From Nocardioides luti (lineage in GTDB: Bacteria; Actinomycetota; Actinomycetes; Propionibacteriales; Nocardioidaceae), in NCBI RefSeq assembly GCF_014212315.1, contig NZ_JACKXE010000001.1, positions 2,232,001-2,296,000 on the forward strand: DNA of 64,000 bases, read 5' to 3'. The notes under the pieces are model-generated. The model did not search any database. It was not told the DNA's origin and worked only from the letters and a program-made list of their open reading frames with translations. Both the position numbers and the translations under genes were made by a program. Below are positions 9,113-19,465 of this stretch, piece by piece. Numbering within the stretch: the first letter of the stretch is position 1; every line of letters starts with the position of its first letter.

Positions 9113-9754
9113 ATGACCACCCGCACCGACGACGCCGTCCCCGCCCGCGAGACCCTGCCGTTCGGCCCGCTCGAGATCGCCTTCGACAGCCGCCTCCTGC
9201 GGCCCCGGGCGTGGACCGCCGCGCAGTCGTCCTGGGTCGCGGAGCTGCTGCCGGGCGCGCCCGCGGGTCCGGTGCTCGAGCTGTGCTCGGGGGCCGGGCA
9301 CATCGGGCTGCTCGCCGTGCTCGACGCCGACCGGGACCTCGTCTGCGTGGACGTGAACCCCGCCGCCGCCGAACGCACCCGGGAGAACGCGCTGGCCGCC
9401 GGACTCGGCGACCGCGTCGAGACCCGCTGCGCCCCGATCGCCTCCGCCCTGCACGAGGACGAGCGCTTCGCGGCGGTCGTCGCTGACCCGCCGTGGGTGC
9501 CGGCGGCCGAGACCGGCCGCTTCCCCGAGGACCCGCTGCTCGCCATCGACGGCGGGGTGGACGGGCTCACCGTCGCGCGCGAGTGCGTGGCCGCGATCGG
9601 TCGCCACCTGCTGACGGGCGGCTCGGCGGTCCTCCAGCTCGGCACCACCGCGCAGGTGGCGCAGCTCGAGCACCTCGTGGCGGCGTACGACGGGCTGGGC
9701 GTGGTCGAGGTCCGCACCTTCGAGCGCGGCGTGCTGGCCCGGCTCACGCGCTAG
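9113..9754 (+). CDS. Class I SAM-dependent methyltransferase (PrmC/HemK-like)
   Basis: 213 residues. SAM-binding motif I is VLELCSGAGHIGLLA (~60-74), the acidic residue of motif II is VDVNP, and motif IV is VVADPPWVP. A (N/D)PPW at this place is typical of methyltransferases acting on planar nitrogen, such as the glutamine of release factors or nucleobase amines. The true PrmC is normally near prfA, which is not here, so the substrate is open. The start codon directly follows a GGGTAC box. Confidence 0.8.
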   Translation: MTTRTDDAVPARETLPFGPLEIAFDSRLLRPRAWTAAQSSWVAELLPGAPAGPVLELCSGAGHIGLLAVLDADRDLVCVDVNPAAAERTRENALAAGLGDRVETRCAPIASALHEDERFAAVVADPPWVPAAETGRFPEDPLLAIDGGVDGLTVARECVAAIGRHLLTGGSAVLQLGTTAQVAQLEHLVAAYDGLGVVEVRTFERGVLARLTR

Positions 9755-9768
9755 CCGCCGGGTCTGCG

Positions 9769-9978
9769 TCAGCGGGGGCGGAGGTTCTCCGGGAGCAGCT
9801 TGTGGCTGCCGTCGCACCACGGCTTCGTGGAGGAGCGGTGGCAGCGGCAGACCGCGGAGACCGGCCGGGTGGTGGCGTGCCGAACGCCGTCGGCGTCCTC
9901 GATGACGTGGTCGCCGCGCAGCAGCATCGGCCCGCCGGGACAGAGCACGACGTCCGGGTGACCGGTCGGCCCGCTCAC
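9769..9978 (-). CDS. CDGSH iron-sulfur domain protein
   Basis: 69 residues. The CDGSH signature is complete: Cys44-x-Cys46, then STKPWCDGSH with Cys55 and His59, giving the 3-Cys/1-His ligand set of a redox-active [2Fe-2S] cluster. GTG at 9978 overlaps the TGA of the upstream heme-oxygenase-like gene (GTGA), so both proteins are made from one message. In the family such proteins transfer electrons or clusters; here the partner is probably the diiron-type protein upstream. Confidence 0.9.
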   Translation of the reverse strand: MSGPTGHPDVVLCPGGPMLLRGDHVIEDADGVRHATTRPVSAVCRCHRSSTKPWCDGSHKLLPENLRPR

Positions 9979-10976
9979 GCGACGGCCGCCCGGTGCTCGA
10001 CCTGCCAGCGCGCCAGCAGGGTGTCGGCGAGCCGGTCCTCGAGGTCGAGGCAGGTGTAGGCGCCGAAGAAGACGTCGGGCAGCAGCGCCGGGTCGTCGGC
10101 GACGAGCGAGCCGCAGATCGTCCGGACGGCCAGCTGCTCGTGCACGGCGTCGGCCTCCACGTGCTCGCGGTAGTAGCCGGACATCTCGGCCGGGAACCCG
10201 AGCCGGTCGAGTCCCTGGACGAGCCGGGCCGACGGTCCGGAGCTGGTGACCTCGAAGGCCGCCAGGTGGCCGAGCGCCGCCCCGCGGAGCCGGCGCTGCA
10301 GCCCGAACATCGTCATCGCGTTGTTCTGCTCGAGGATCTCGTACGGCGCCTCGTCGGCGTACGCGCCGTACGCCGCCTCCAGACCGCTGGCCGCGAGACC
10401 GCGCGCGAAGAGCCCGGCGTGGTGCCGGGACGGGTCGCCGGCGCCGTACTCGTCGAACATCAGCTCCATCAGCGCGGCCTGGGTCGACCCGGGCAGCCGC
10501 GGCAGCACCCACGCGGTCGGGTCGGACTCCTTGAGGTGGTAGATCGAGCGCAGCCGCAGGAGCTCGCGCACCTGGTCGGCGTCGGCGTCGCGCTGCACGA
10601 AGCGGGCCAGCGACGGCCCGTCGTGGTCGGCGACGAAGCCGAAGAACCCGTCCGCGAGGTCGGCGTCGCCGGAGCCGCCCGCGTCCTCGCCGGGCAGCCC
10701 GTCGCCGGCGTGGGCCGCGGCGAAGCGACGGCGCAGCTCGGCCTCGAGGTCCCGCTCGAGGTCGGCGCGGACGGCCAGCAGCTCGGGCGACCACTCGAGG
10801 GCGTCGTCGACGTCCTCGAAGCCGCGGTAGTGCAGCTCGTGCAGGACCCACAGGGTCAGGGCGGCGTCCTCGCGGTCCGAGGCGGTGGGGCGCCCCAGCG
10901 ACCCCGGGGCGGCGGCGCCGGTCAGGACCTCCAGCACCGCGCCGCTCAGGGCGCCACGCGCGGCGGGGGTCAGCAT
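9975..10976 (-). CDS. Iron-containing redox enzyme, heme-oxygenase-like fold
   Basis: 333 residues from the preferred ATG, largely helical. It matches the HO-like diiron oxidase group often annotated iron-containing redox enzyme: ligand-type segments ELMFDEYGAGDPSRHHA, EILEQNNAMTMFG and GYYREHVEADAVHEQLA supply clustered Glu/His/Asp residues. The start is uncertain: an ATG at 11063 gives 362 residues, but a GGGTAC promoter box at 11012-11017 would lie inside that longer frame, so 10976 is chosen. It is coupled by a 4-bp overlap to the CDGSH protein. The substrate is unknown. Confidence 0.75.
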   Translation of the reverse strand: MLTPAARGALSGAVLEVLTGAAAPGSLGRPTASDREDAALTLWVLHELHYRGFEDVDDALEWSPELLAVRADLERDLEAELRRRFAAAHAGDGLPGEDAGGSGDADLADGFFGFVADHDGPSLARFVQRDADADQVRELLRLRSIYHLKESDPTAWVLPRLPGSTQAALMELMFDEYGAGDPSRHHAGLFARGLAASGLEAAYGAYADEAPYEILEQNNAMTMFGLQRRLRGAALGHLAAFEVTSSGPSARLVQGLDRLGFPAEMSGYYREHVEADAVHEQLAVRTICGSLVADDPALLPDVFFGAYTCLDLEDRLADTLLARWQVEHRAAVA

Positions 10977-11011
10977 CCCCGGGTCCAGCCTGTCGACGTC
11001 ATCCTCCAGTT

Positions 11012-11036
11012 GTACCCGCCACCGCCGCGGCCCACC
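11012..11036 (-). promoter_or_regulatory. Possible SigB/SigF-type promoter of the HO-like/CDGSH operon
   Basis: Minus strand: GGTG (11036-11033), 15 bases, GGGTAC (11017-11012). It lies 36 bp before ATG 10976. Fourth copy of this pattern within 6 kb. Confidence 0.45.
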
Positions 11037-11094
11037 CCGCCCGATGGGGTGTGGCCGGCTCACTCAGGCGTCGGGCCCCTCAGGAGCCGGGCGG

Positions 11095-11688
11095 TCAGGA
11101 GTCCGGGCCGAGCCCGTGCGCCATCCCCCAGGCGACCGCCTGGGTGCGCCGCGAGACGCCGATCTTGCGGTAGCCCGACCGGATGTAGGTCTTGACCGAG
11201 TTGATCGAGAGGTAGAGCGCCGTCGCGATCTCGGTGTTGGTCAGGCCCCGCGTGATCAGCCCGAGGATCTCGGCCTCGCGCGGGGTCAGCTCGCGCTCGT
11301 CGCCGCGCAGGTCGTCCAGGTCCTCCAGCGGGCTCCGCTCGTCGACCGCGACCGCCTCGATCGCCGCGACCAGCTCGGCCGCGGTCAGCACCCGCGGCAC
11401 CCGGGGCCCGACCCCGGAGTGGCCGTTGCGCTGGGTCCGCGCGTCGTTCCAGGTGTACGCCGAGGAGCGGGCGCCACTGTCGCGCACCAGGTCGCGCAGG
11501 GCCCGGCGCGTGGCGTCCGACTGGCCCTCGGGCTCGAAGAGGATCACCTCGGCGGCACGCTCCCCCACGACCCGGACATCGACCACGACGACCTGCTCCG
11601 GGTGCCGCTCCAGGAGGGCCCGGAAGCCCGCGACCGCGACCTCGTGGTCGTCGGTGACGACGACGCGGACGGGGCGGGGCGCTGACAC
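11095..11688 (-). CDS. LuxR-type regulator with pseudo-receiver domain
   Basis: 197 residues from GTG 11688. The N-terminal half begins like a receiver (VRVVVTDDHEVAVAGFRALL), but the phospho-acceptor position is Glu52 (ILFEPEG) instead of Asp and the conserved Lys is not found. Glu can mimic phospho-Asp, so this may be permanently active. Residues ~130-195 form a LuxR HTH (REAEILGLITRGLTNTEIA, YLSINSVKTYIRSGYRKIG), nearly the same as in the regulator at 7781. A TAGGTT box 7 bases before the GTG suggests a leaderless message. Confidence 0.8.
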   Translation of the reverse strand: MSAPRPVRVVVTDDHEVAVAGFRALLERHPEQVVVVDVRVVGERAAEVILFEPEGQSDATRRALRDLVRDSGARSSAYTWNDARTQRNGHSGVGPRVPRVLTAAELVAAIEAVAVDERSPLEDLDDLRGDERELTPREAEILGLITRGLTNTEIATALYLSINSVKTYIRSGYRKIGVSRRTQAVAWGMAHGLGPDS

Positions 11689-11788
11689 GTCGTGAACCTA
11701 TGGCCGCGGCCGCTCCGGGGCCTCGCGTGTCGCCTCACCCAAACAGGTGGAAGTGGTCGCTGTCGGTCCGGATCGCCATGATGGGGCG

Positions 11789-12139
11789 GTGTCCAGCACC
11801 CTCGCCGACCTCCTCGACCTCGTCGGTCAGCTGCCCGAGGTGGCCCGGACCGACCGGGGCCGCTACCTCCGGCTGGAGGTGGCCACGCGTCCGTTCGGCT
11901 ACGTCTGGGAGCCGACGCGCACGGTCGGGCTCAAGCAGACGCTCGCCGAGCAGCTGGCCCTGGTCGCCGAGCGCCCGGACGTCTTCGAGGTGCAGTTCAC
12001 GACGGGCGCCTTCGGCTGGGTCGTCGTCCACCTCGACGGCGTCGAGCGCGACGAGCTGGCCGAGCTGACCTTCGAGGCGTGGCGGCTCACCGCCCCGACG
12101 GTCCTCGTCGAGGCGCGCGCCGACCGGCTGCCCGTCTGA
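11789..12139 (+). CDS. MmcQ/YjbR family protein
   Basis: 116 residues. The pattern (LPEVARTDRG, FGYVWEP.RTVGLKQ, ERPDVFEVQFTTGAFGWVVVHLDGVERDELAELTFEAWRLTAP) matches the MmcQ/YjbR fold, thought to bind DNA through a shallow groove. Function is otherwise unknown. GTG 11789 was chosen because conserved sequence starts there; ATG 11747 would add 14 unconserved residues. It converges with the mutarotase gene, only 9 bp apart. Confidence 0.65.
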   Translation: MSSTLADLLDLVGQLPEVARTDRGRYLRLEVATRPFGYVWEPTRTVGLKQTLAEQLALVAERPDVFEVQFTTGAFGWVVVHLDGVERDELAELTFEAWRLTAPTVLVEARADRLPV

Positions 12140-12148
12140 CCGGGCAGC

Positions 12149-13126
12149 TCAGACGAGCTGCAGCGGGCGGGCCGGCCCGCCGCGCAGCATGGCGTTCCAG
12201 ACGTAGACCTCCGGGGCGCGGAGGACCGGCGAGCGCCAGGTCTCGTGGTGCACGGCGTCGGGGTAGAGCCCCGGCTCGAGGGCGACGCCCCGGACGGGCT
12301 CCCCGCCCGTGTCCGGCAGGTCGTGGGCGGTGTAGACGTGCAGCCCCGGCTGGTCGCTGGACATCCGCACCTCGACGTCGCGGCCGCGCAGGCGCGCGAC
12401 GGGACGCATGCCGGTGCCGTCGACCGCGTAGGTGTGGTCGACCCCGCCGGTCGCCCCCACGAGGTCGGCCAGCGAGCGCCCGGGCCGCAGGTCCGCGGGG
12501 TGGCCGTCGAGCGGCTCGACCACGCCCGTCGGCACCTTGCCGGCCGCCGGCAGCCAGGCCGCGGCCGGCACCCACAGCCGCGCGTCGGCCGGGTCGTCGG
12601 CCACGTGGAGGTAGGGGTGCACCGTGAGGGCGACGCAGGTCGGCCGGTCGGTGGTGGCGCGGAAGCGCACGCCGAGCCGGTCGCCGACGACCACGAACCG
12701 CGCGGTGACGACCACCCGGCCGGGGAAGCCCTGGTCGCCGTCGGGGCTCTCCAGGCGCAGCACGGCACATCCCGACGTCGTCGACACGACCTGCCAGGTG
12801 CGGCGGTCGAAGCCGTCGCCGCCCCCGTGCAGGGTGCGCCCGTCGTCGTTGCGGTCCAGCTCGTACGCCGTCCCGTCGATGTCCAGGCGCCCCCCGGCGA
12901 TCCGGTTGGCGACGCGGCCGATGGTGGCGCCGGCGTACGACGGCGAGGCGAGGTAGCCCTCGTCGTCCGCCGGTCCGCTCAGCACGTCGCGCCACCGGCC
13001 GCTCGACGTCCGTGCCCACATCCGGACGAGGCGGGCGCCCCGCGGCGACAGGTCGACGACCAGGTCCCGCGAGGCGATCCGCACGCCCGTGCGCAGCGGC
13101 TCCTCCACCTGCGCGACGCTGGTCAT
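12149..13126 (-). CDS. Aldose 1-epimerase (galactose mutarotase-like)
   Basis: 325 residues. Mutarotase signatures are GATIGRVANRIAGGRL, TLHGGGDGFDRRTW (first catalytic His), VHPYLHVA (second His region) and a C-terminal GVALEPGLYPDAVH with the catalytic Glu. It interconverts alpha and beta sugar anomers. It is the last gene of the arabinose transport/catabolism run on the minus strand, 25 bp beyond the ABC permease, so arabinose or a related sugar is the likely substrate. The start at 13126 has a GGAGGG site. Confidence 0.88.
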   Translation of the reverse strand: MTSVAQVEEPLRTGVRIASRDLVVDLSPRGARLVRMWARTSSGRWRDVLSGPADDEGYLASPSYAGATIGRVANRIAGGRLDIDGTAYELDRNDDGRTLHGGGDGFDRRTWQVVSTTSGCAVLRLESPDGDQGFPGRVVVTARFVVVGDRLGVRFRATTDRPTCVALTVHPYLHVADDPADARLWVPAAAWLPAAGKVPTGVVEPLDGHPADLRPGRSLADLVGATGGVDHTYAVDGTGMRPVARLRGRDVEVRMSSDQPGLHVYTAHDLPDTGGEPVRGVALEPGLYPDAVHHETWRSPVLRAPEVYVWNAMLRGGPARPLQLV

Positions 13127-13151
13127 CGACCGGCCCTCCGTTCGGGTGCCG

Positions 13152-14423
13152 CTAGCGGGCGGAGCCGCTGGAGCCAGGTGGACCGGCGTTGAGCTTCTCG
13201 AGCAGCTCGTCCGGTGGTGGCGCCGTGGCCTGCTGCTTCTCGGCCCCGGCCCCACCGCCCCCGGCCGTGCGCTTCTTGTTCCACACGTCGAACGCGACGG
13301 CGCCGAGCAGCACCAGGCCCTTGATGGCCTGCTGCCAGTCGATCGAGACGCCCTGCAGGGACATGCCGTTGTTGAGGACACCCATGACGAGACCACCGAT
13401 GATGGCGCCGATCACGGTGCCGACGCCGCCGGTGACGGCCGCGCCGCCGATGAAGGACGCCGCGATCGCGTCCAGCTCGAAGTTCACGCCGGCCTTGGGG
13501 TTGGCGGCCGTGAGGCGGGCGGTGGTGACCAGGCCGGCGAGCCCGGCGAGCATGCCCATGTTCACCATGACCATGAAGTCGACGCGCTTGGTGTTGACGC
13601 CCGACATCGTCGCGGCGTCGACGTTGCCGCCGATGGCGTAGACGTGACGGCCGATCACGGTCTTGCTCATGATGAAGGTGTAGAGGCCGATCAGGGCGAA
13701 GAGGATGACGCCGACGATCGGCAGGCCGCGGGCGGCGGCGAGCAGGTAGCAGAACTCGAGGATGACCGCGGCGAGGACGACCTGCTTGACCAGGAAGATC
13801 CACATCGGCAGGACCTCGAAGTTGTAGGTCAGGGCGGCCTGGCGCTTGCGGTAGTCGAGCACCACGAGGACCGCGACCACGACGACCCCGAGGACCAGGG
13901 TGAGGTTGTGCAGGCCGGTGTCCGGGCCGATCTCGGGCAGGAAGCCGTTGCCCATCGACTTGAAGCCCTCGGGCAGGCCGCCGACCGTCGCGCCGTTGAG
14001 CACGACCAGCGTGAGGCCGCGGAAGAGCAGCATGCTGGCCAGGGTCACGATGAACGCCGGGATGCCGACGTACGCGACCCAGAAGCCGTGCCAGGCGCCG
14101 ATCAGCGCGGCGAGCACGAGGCAGAGGATCACCGCCAGCGGCCACGGGACGTCGTGCTTGGTCATCAGGATCGCGCCCACGGCGCCCACGAACGCCGCCA
14201 CCGACCCGACCGACAGGTCGATGTGGCGGGCCACGATCACGATGACCATGCCGATCGCCAGGATCAGGATCTGGGCGTTCTGGACGACGAGGTTGGACAC
14301 GTTCAGCGGCTTGAGCAGGACGCCGCTGGTCGAGAGCTGGAACAGCACGATGATCGCCGCGAGGGCGATGATCATGCCGTACTGGCGGACGTTGCCGCGC
14401 AGGATGCTGGTCAGACTTGTCAT
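13152..14423 (-). CDS. Monosaccharide ABC transporter permease (XylH/GguB type)
   Basis: 423 residues with about ten transmembrane segments. The BPD_transp_2 signature is visible as ARHIDLSVGSVAAFVGAVGA and again in IAASFIGGAAVTGGVGTVIGA. A long version like this is typical of XylH/MmsB/GguB permeases. The C-terminal tail (~385-423) is Gly/Pro rich and cytosolic. It follows the ATPase gene by 34 bp and forms the membrane channel of the importer. Confidence 0.92.
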   Translation of the reverse strand: MTSLTSILRGNVRQYGMIIALAAIIVLFQLSTSGVLLKPLNVSNLVVQNAQILILAIGMVIVIVARHIDLSVGSVAAFVGAVGAILMTKHDVPWPLAVILCLVLAALIGAWHGFWVAYVGIPAFIVTLASMLLFRGLTLVVLNGATVGGLPEGFKSMGNGFLPEIGPDTGLHNLTLVLGVVVVAVLVVLDYRKRQAALTYNFEVLPMWIFLVKQVVLAAVILEFCYLLAAARGLPIVGVILFALIGLYTFIMSKTVIGRHVYAIGGNVDAATMSGVNTKRVDFMVMVNMGMLAGLAGLVTTARLTAANPKAGVNFELDAIAASFIGGAAVTGGVGTVIGAIIGGLVMGVLNNGMSLQGVSIDWQQAIKGLVLLGAVAFDVWNKKRTAGGGGAGAEKQQATAPPPDELLEKLNAGPPGSSGSAR

Positions 14424-14457
14424 GAGGGTCTCGGCTTGTCTCGGTGGGGACGGCGGG

Positions 14458-16029
<1,572 letters not shown>

Positions 16030-16083
16030 GGTGCGCGCTCCTTTCGTCGCAGGTCGTCGCGTGTCGACGCCGTTCGTTGCGGT

Positions 16084-16132
16084 GTCCCCCGGGGTGGCGT
16101 GTGTGGGAGCACGCTCCCCCACCCCGGGGGAC
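16084..16132 (-). terminator. Strong intercistronic hairpin after the binding-protein gene
   Basis: Perfect 14-bp arms (16084-16097 and 16119-16132) with a further inner GCGTG/CACGC stem. It lies between the binding-protein gene and its ATPase inside one operon. Such hairpins act as partial terminators or RNase stops, so the binding protein is made in excess over the membrane parts. Confidence 0.65.
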
Positions 16133-16149
16133 AGTCTGGTGCGGAGGTG

Positions 16150-17223
16150 CTACTTCAGCTCGTCCGCCGTGTAGTAGCCCGAGTCCACGAGGGTCTCGGT
16201 CACGTTGGACTTGTCCACGGTCACCGGGTCCAGGAGGTACGACGGGACGACCTTCTTGCCGTTGTCGTAGGTCTTGGTGTCGTTGACCTCGACGTCGGTG
16301 CCGTCGTTGATCGCCTTGATCATGTCGACGGTGACCTTCGCGAGCTCACGGGTGTCCTTGAAGATCGTGGAGTACTGCTCGCCGGCCTCGATCGACTTGA
16401 CCGACTGCAGCTCGGCGTCCTGGCCGGTGACGACCGGGAGCTCCTTGCCGCCGCCGCCGTAGCCGTTGCCCTGCAGCGCGGCGATGATGCCGAGCGAGAG
16501 GCCGTCGTACGGCGAGAGCACGCCGTCGACCGTCTCGGACGCGTAGGTGCGGGTGAGGATGTCCTCCATGCGCTTCTGCGCGGTGGCCGGGTCCCAGCGC
16601 AGGATGGCGACCTGCTCGAAGTCGGTCTGCTCCGACGGAACGACGATGTCGCCCGAGTCGATGAGGGGCTGGAGCACCGACATGGCGCCGTTGAAGAAGA
16701 AGGTGGCGTTGTTGTCGTCCGGCGAGCCGGCGAAGAGCTCGACGTTGTAGGGGCCGTCGCCGCGCGACTTCAGGCCGTCGACGAGCGACTCGGCCTGCAG
16801 GACGCCGACCTTGAAGTTGTCGAAGGTCGTGTAGTAGTCGACCGTGTCCGAGTCGCGGATCAGGCGGTCGTAGGAGATCACGTCGATGTCCTGGCTCTCG
16901 GCGGTGTCGAGCACCTCGCCCAGCGCCGTGCCGTCGATCGCGGCGATGACGAGCATGTCGACGCCCTTGGTGACCATGTTCTCGATCTGCGAGACCTGGG
17001 TCGGGATGTCGTCCTCGGCGTACTGCAGGTCGACGCTGTAGCCCGCGTCCTCGAGCTGCTTCTTGATGTTGTTGCCGTCGGCGATCCAGCGCTCCGAGGA
17101 CTTCGTCGGCATGGCGACGCCGATGGTGCCCTTGCCGCCGTCGCCCGAGCCGCTGTCACCGCCACAGGCGGCCAGGCCGAGCACCAAGGTCGCCGCGACA
17201 GCGGTGGTGAGTAGCTTGCGCAC
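16150..17223 (-). CDS. Sugar-binding lipoprotein (ChvE/MmsX type)
   Basis: 357 residues from GTG 17223 (GGAG site 7 bases upstream). A lipoprotein signal peptide ends in the lipobox LAAC at about residues 17-20, followed by a Gly/Ser linker. The rest is a periplasmic-binding protein type 1 fold of the ChvE/multiple-sugar class ([51 protein letters not shown]). It captures a monosaccharide outside the membrane. Position directly after araA points to L-arabinose. Confidence 0.92.
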   Translation of the reverse strand: MRKLLTTAVAATLVLGLAACGGDSGSGDGGKGTIGVAMPTKSSERWIADGNNIKKQLEDAGYSVDLQYAEDDIPTQVSQIENMVTKGVDMLVIAAIDGTALGEVLDTAESQDIDVISYDRLIRDSDTVDYYTTFDNFKVGVLQAESLVDGLKSRGDGPYNVELFAGSPDDNNATFFFNGAMSVLQPLIDSGDIVVPSEQTDFEQVAILRWDPATAQKRMEDILTRTYASETVDGVLSPYDGLSLGIIAALQGNGYGGGGKELPVVTGQDAELQSVKSIEAGEQYSTIFKDTRELAKVTVDMIKAINDGTDVEVNDTKTYDNGKKVVPSYLLDPVTVDKSNVTETLVDSGYYTADELK

Positions 17224-17285
17224 GATGTTTCTCCATTTCACTACTCGGGTCGGGGAGGTCCCGAACCCTGCGGCCAGGCCATTCA

Positions 17286-18785
17286 TCAGAAGCCCTGGGC
17301 CAGTCGGTGGTAGGCGGCACCCCAGCGCAGCTCCTGGGCGAGCCTGCGGGTGGTGGTGTCGCCGTCGATCAGGACCAGCTCGGTCCCGGTCATGTCCGCG
17401 AGGTCGTCGAGGTGCTCGCGGTCGAGTGCGGTCGTGAGGACCGTGTGGTGCGGTCCGCCGGCCATCAGCCACGACTCGGTCGAGGTCCGCAGGTTCGGCA
17501 GCGGCCGCCACACGGCGTGGGCGACGGGCAGCTTCGGCAGCGGGGCGTCGGGGGCGACGACCTCGACCTCGTTGGCCACGAAGCGGAAGCGGTCGCCGAG
17601 GTCGGCGAGGCCGAGGACGACCGCGGGCGCGGGAGCGGCGCTGAAGACCAGGCGGACCGGGTCCTCGCGGCCGCCGATGCCCAGCGGGTGCACCTCGAGG
17701 CTCGGCCTCCCCTCCGCGATGGACGGGCAGACCTCGAGCATGTGCGCGCCGAGGATCTTCTCCTCGCCCGGCACCAGGTGGTAGGTGTAGTCCTCCATGA
17801 AGGACGTCCCGCCCGGCAGGCCCTCGGCGGTGACCTTCAGCGTCCGCAGCATGAGCGCGGTCTTCCAGTCGCCCTCGCCGCCGAAGCCGTAGCCGTCGGC
17901 CATCAGCCGCTGCACGGCCAGGCCGGGCAGCTGGCGCAGGCCGCCGAGGTCCTCGAAGTTCGTCGTGAAGGCGCCGAAGTCGCCCTCCTCCAGGAAGGTG
18001 CGCAGGCCGGCCTCGAGCCGTGCGCCGTAGCGCAGCGACTCGTGCCGCTCGCCGCCGGGCAGCAGCTCCGCGGCGACGTCGTAGCTGTCGGCGTACTCCG
18101 CCACGAGCGTGTCGATCGCGTCGTCCCCGACGCGGTCCACGACCTCGACGAGGTCGTTGACACCCCAGGTGTTGACCGAGGCGCCGAAGCGGCGCTCGGC
18201 CTCGACCTTGTCACCCTCGGTGACCGCGACGTTGCGCATGTTGTCGCCGAACCGGGCGACCCGCATCGAGGCCATGGCGGCGCGGCCACGGGCGGCGCGC
18301 GTCCAGGCGCCGACGCGGCGCGAGACCACCGGGTCGGAGACGTGGCCGGACACCGTCTTGCGGGAGATCCCCAGACGGGTCTGCACGGCCGCGAACTCGC
18401 GGTCGCCGTGCGCGGCCTGGTTGAGGTTCATGAAGTCCATGTCGATCTCGGACCACGGGAGCGCCTCGTTGGCCTGCGTGTGCAGGTGCAGCAGCGGCTT
18501 GCCCAGCGCCTGCAGCCCGGAGATCCACATCTTCGCGGGGCTGAAGGTGTGCATCCAGGCGATCACGCCGATGCAGGAGTCGTCCGCGGTGGCGTCGAGC
18601 AGGGCACGCCGGATCGCGGTCGCGTCGGTGAGGACCGGCTTGAGCACGATCGGGACGGCGGCGTCGCCACCCTCGACGAGGCCGCGCACGACCTCGCCCG
18701 CCTGGCTCGCCACCTGGTCGAGGACCTCGGGTCCGTAGAGGTGCTGGCTCCCGGTGAGGAACCAGATCTGCTGCGCGGTGCTCAC
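17286..18785 (-). CDS. araA: L-arabinose isomerase
   Basis: 499 residues, standard length. Diagnostic segments are [14 protein letters not shown] at the N-terminus, [41 protein letters not shown], and the metal-binding Glu/His set near [15 protein letters not shown] and [11 protein letters not shown]. It converts L-arabinose to L-ribulose using Mn2+. GTG 18785 has an AGGAG site and overlaps the araD stop by 4 bp. Confidence 0.97.
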   Translation of the reverse strand: MSTAQQIWFLTGSQHLYGPEVLDQVASQAGEVVRGLVEGGDAAVPIVLKPVLTDATAIRRALLDATADDSCIGVIAWMHTFSPAKMWISGLQALGKPLLHLHTQANEALPWSEIDMDFMNLNQAAHGDREFAAVQTRLGISRKTVSGHVSDPVVSRRVGAWTRAARGRAAMASMRVARFGDNMRNVAVTEGDKVEAERRFGASVNTWGVNDLVEVVDRVGDDAIDTLVAEYADSYDVAAELLPGGERHESLRYGARLEAGLRTFLEEGDFGAFTTNFEDLGGLRQLPGLAVQRLMADGYGFGGEGDWKTALMLRTLKVTAEGLPGGTSFMEDYTYHLVPGEEKILGAHMLEVCPSIAEGRPSLEVHPLGIGGREDPVRLVFSAAPAPAVVLGLADLGDRFRFVANEVEVVAPDAPLPKLPVAHAVWRPLPNLRTSTESWLMAGGPHHTVLTTALDREHLDDLADMTGTELVLIDGDTTTRRLAQELRWGAAYHRLAQGF

Positions 18786-19465
18786 AGGGTGTCTCCTGAG
18801 GTGGCGAGGGCCTGCTGGCCGTAGACGTTCTGGTAGCGGTCGTAGAGGGCGTCGATGTCGGCGGACGACATCGCGACGGGCTCGGCGAGCTGGCGGGAGA
18901 GGTGGACCGTGCGGGCGACGTCCTCGACCATCACGGCGGCCTTGACGGCGGCGCGAGCGTCACGGCCGATCGTGAAGGGACCGTGGTTGGCCATCAGCAC
19001 CGCCGGCGAGCGGCTGTCGCGCAGGGTCTCGACGATCCCCCGGCCGATCGAGTCGTCGCCGATCAGCGCGAAGGGGCCGACCGGGATGTCGCCGCCGAAC
19101 TCGTCGGCGATCATCGTCAGCACGCAGGGGATCGGCTCGCGCCGGGCGGCCCAGGCGGTGGCGTACGTCGAGTGCGTGTGGACCACGCCGCCGACCTCGG
19201 GCAGGTGGCGGTAGACGTAGGCGTGGGCGGCGGTGTCGCTGCTCGGTGCGCGGGTGCCCTCGACCAGGTTGCCGTCGAGGTCGCACACGACCATGGCCTC
19301 GGGGGACAGCTCGTCGTACGAGACGCCCGAGGGCTTGATGACGAAGAGCTCCTCTCCCGGGACCCGGGCGGAGACGTTGCCGGCCGTCCACACGACCAGG
19401 TCGTAGCGCGTCAGCTCGCGGTGCAGCTCGGCGACCTCGGCGCGGACCGCGTCCAGCGTGCTCAC
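18782..19465 (-). CDS. araD: L-ribulose-5-phosphate 4-epimerase
   Basis: 227 residues, a class II aldolase fold. Zn ligands are in [12 protein letters not shown] (His96, His98) and a C-terminal His near residue 161-189 ([16 protein letters not shown]). TAGNVSAR and [13 protein letters not shown] bind the phosphate. It yields D-xylulose 5-phosphate for the pentose phosphate pathway. GTG 19465 overlaps the araB stop and its own stop overlaps araA, a fully coupled araBDA set. Confidence 0.96.
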   Translation of the reverse strand: MSTLDAVRAEVAELHRELTRYDLVVWTAGNVSARVPGEELFVIKPSGVSYDELSPEAMVVCDLDGNLVEGTRAPSSDTAAHAYVYRHLPEVGGVVHTHSTYATAWAARREPIPCVLTMIADEFGGDIPVGPFALIGDDSIGRGIVETLRDSRSPAVLMANHGPFTIGRDARAAVKAAVMVEDVARTVHLSRQLAEPVAMSSADIDALYDRYQNVYGQQALATSGDTL

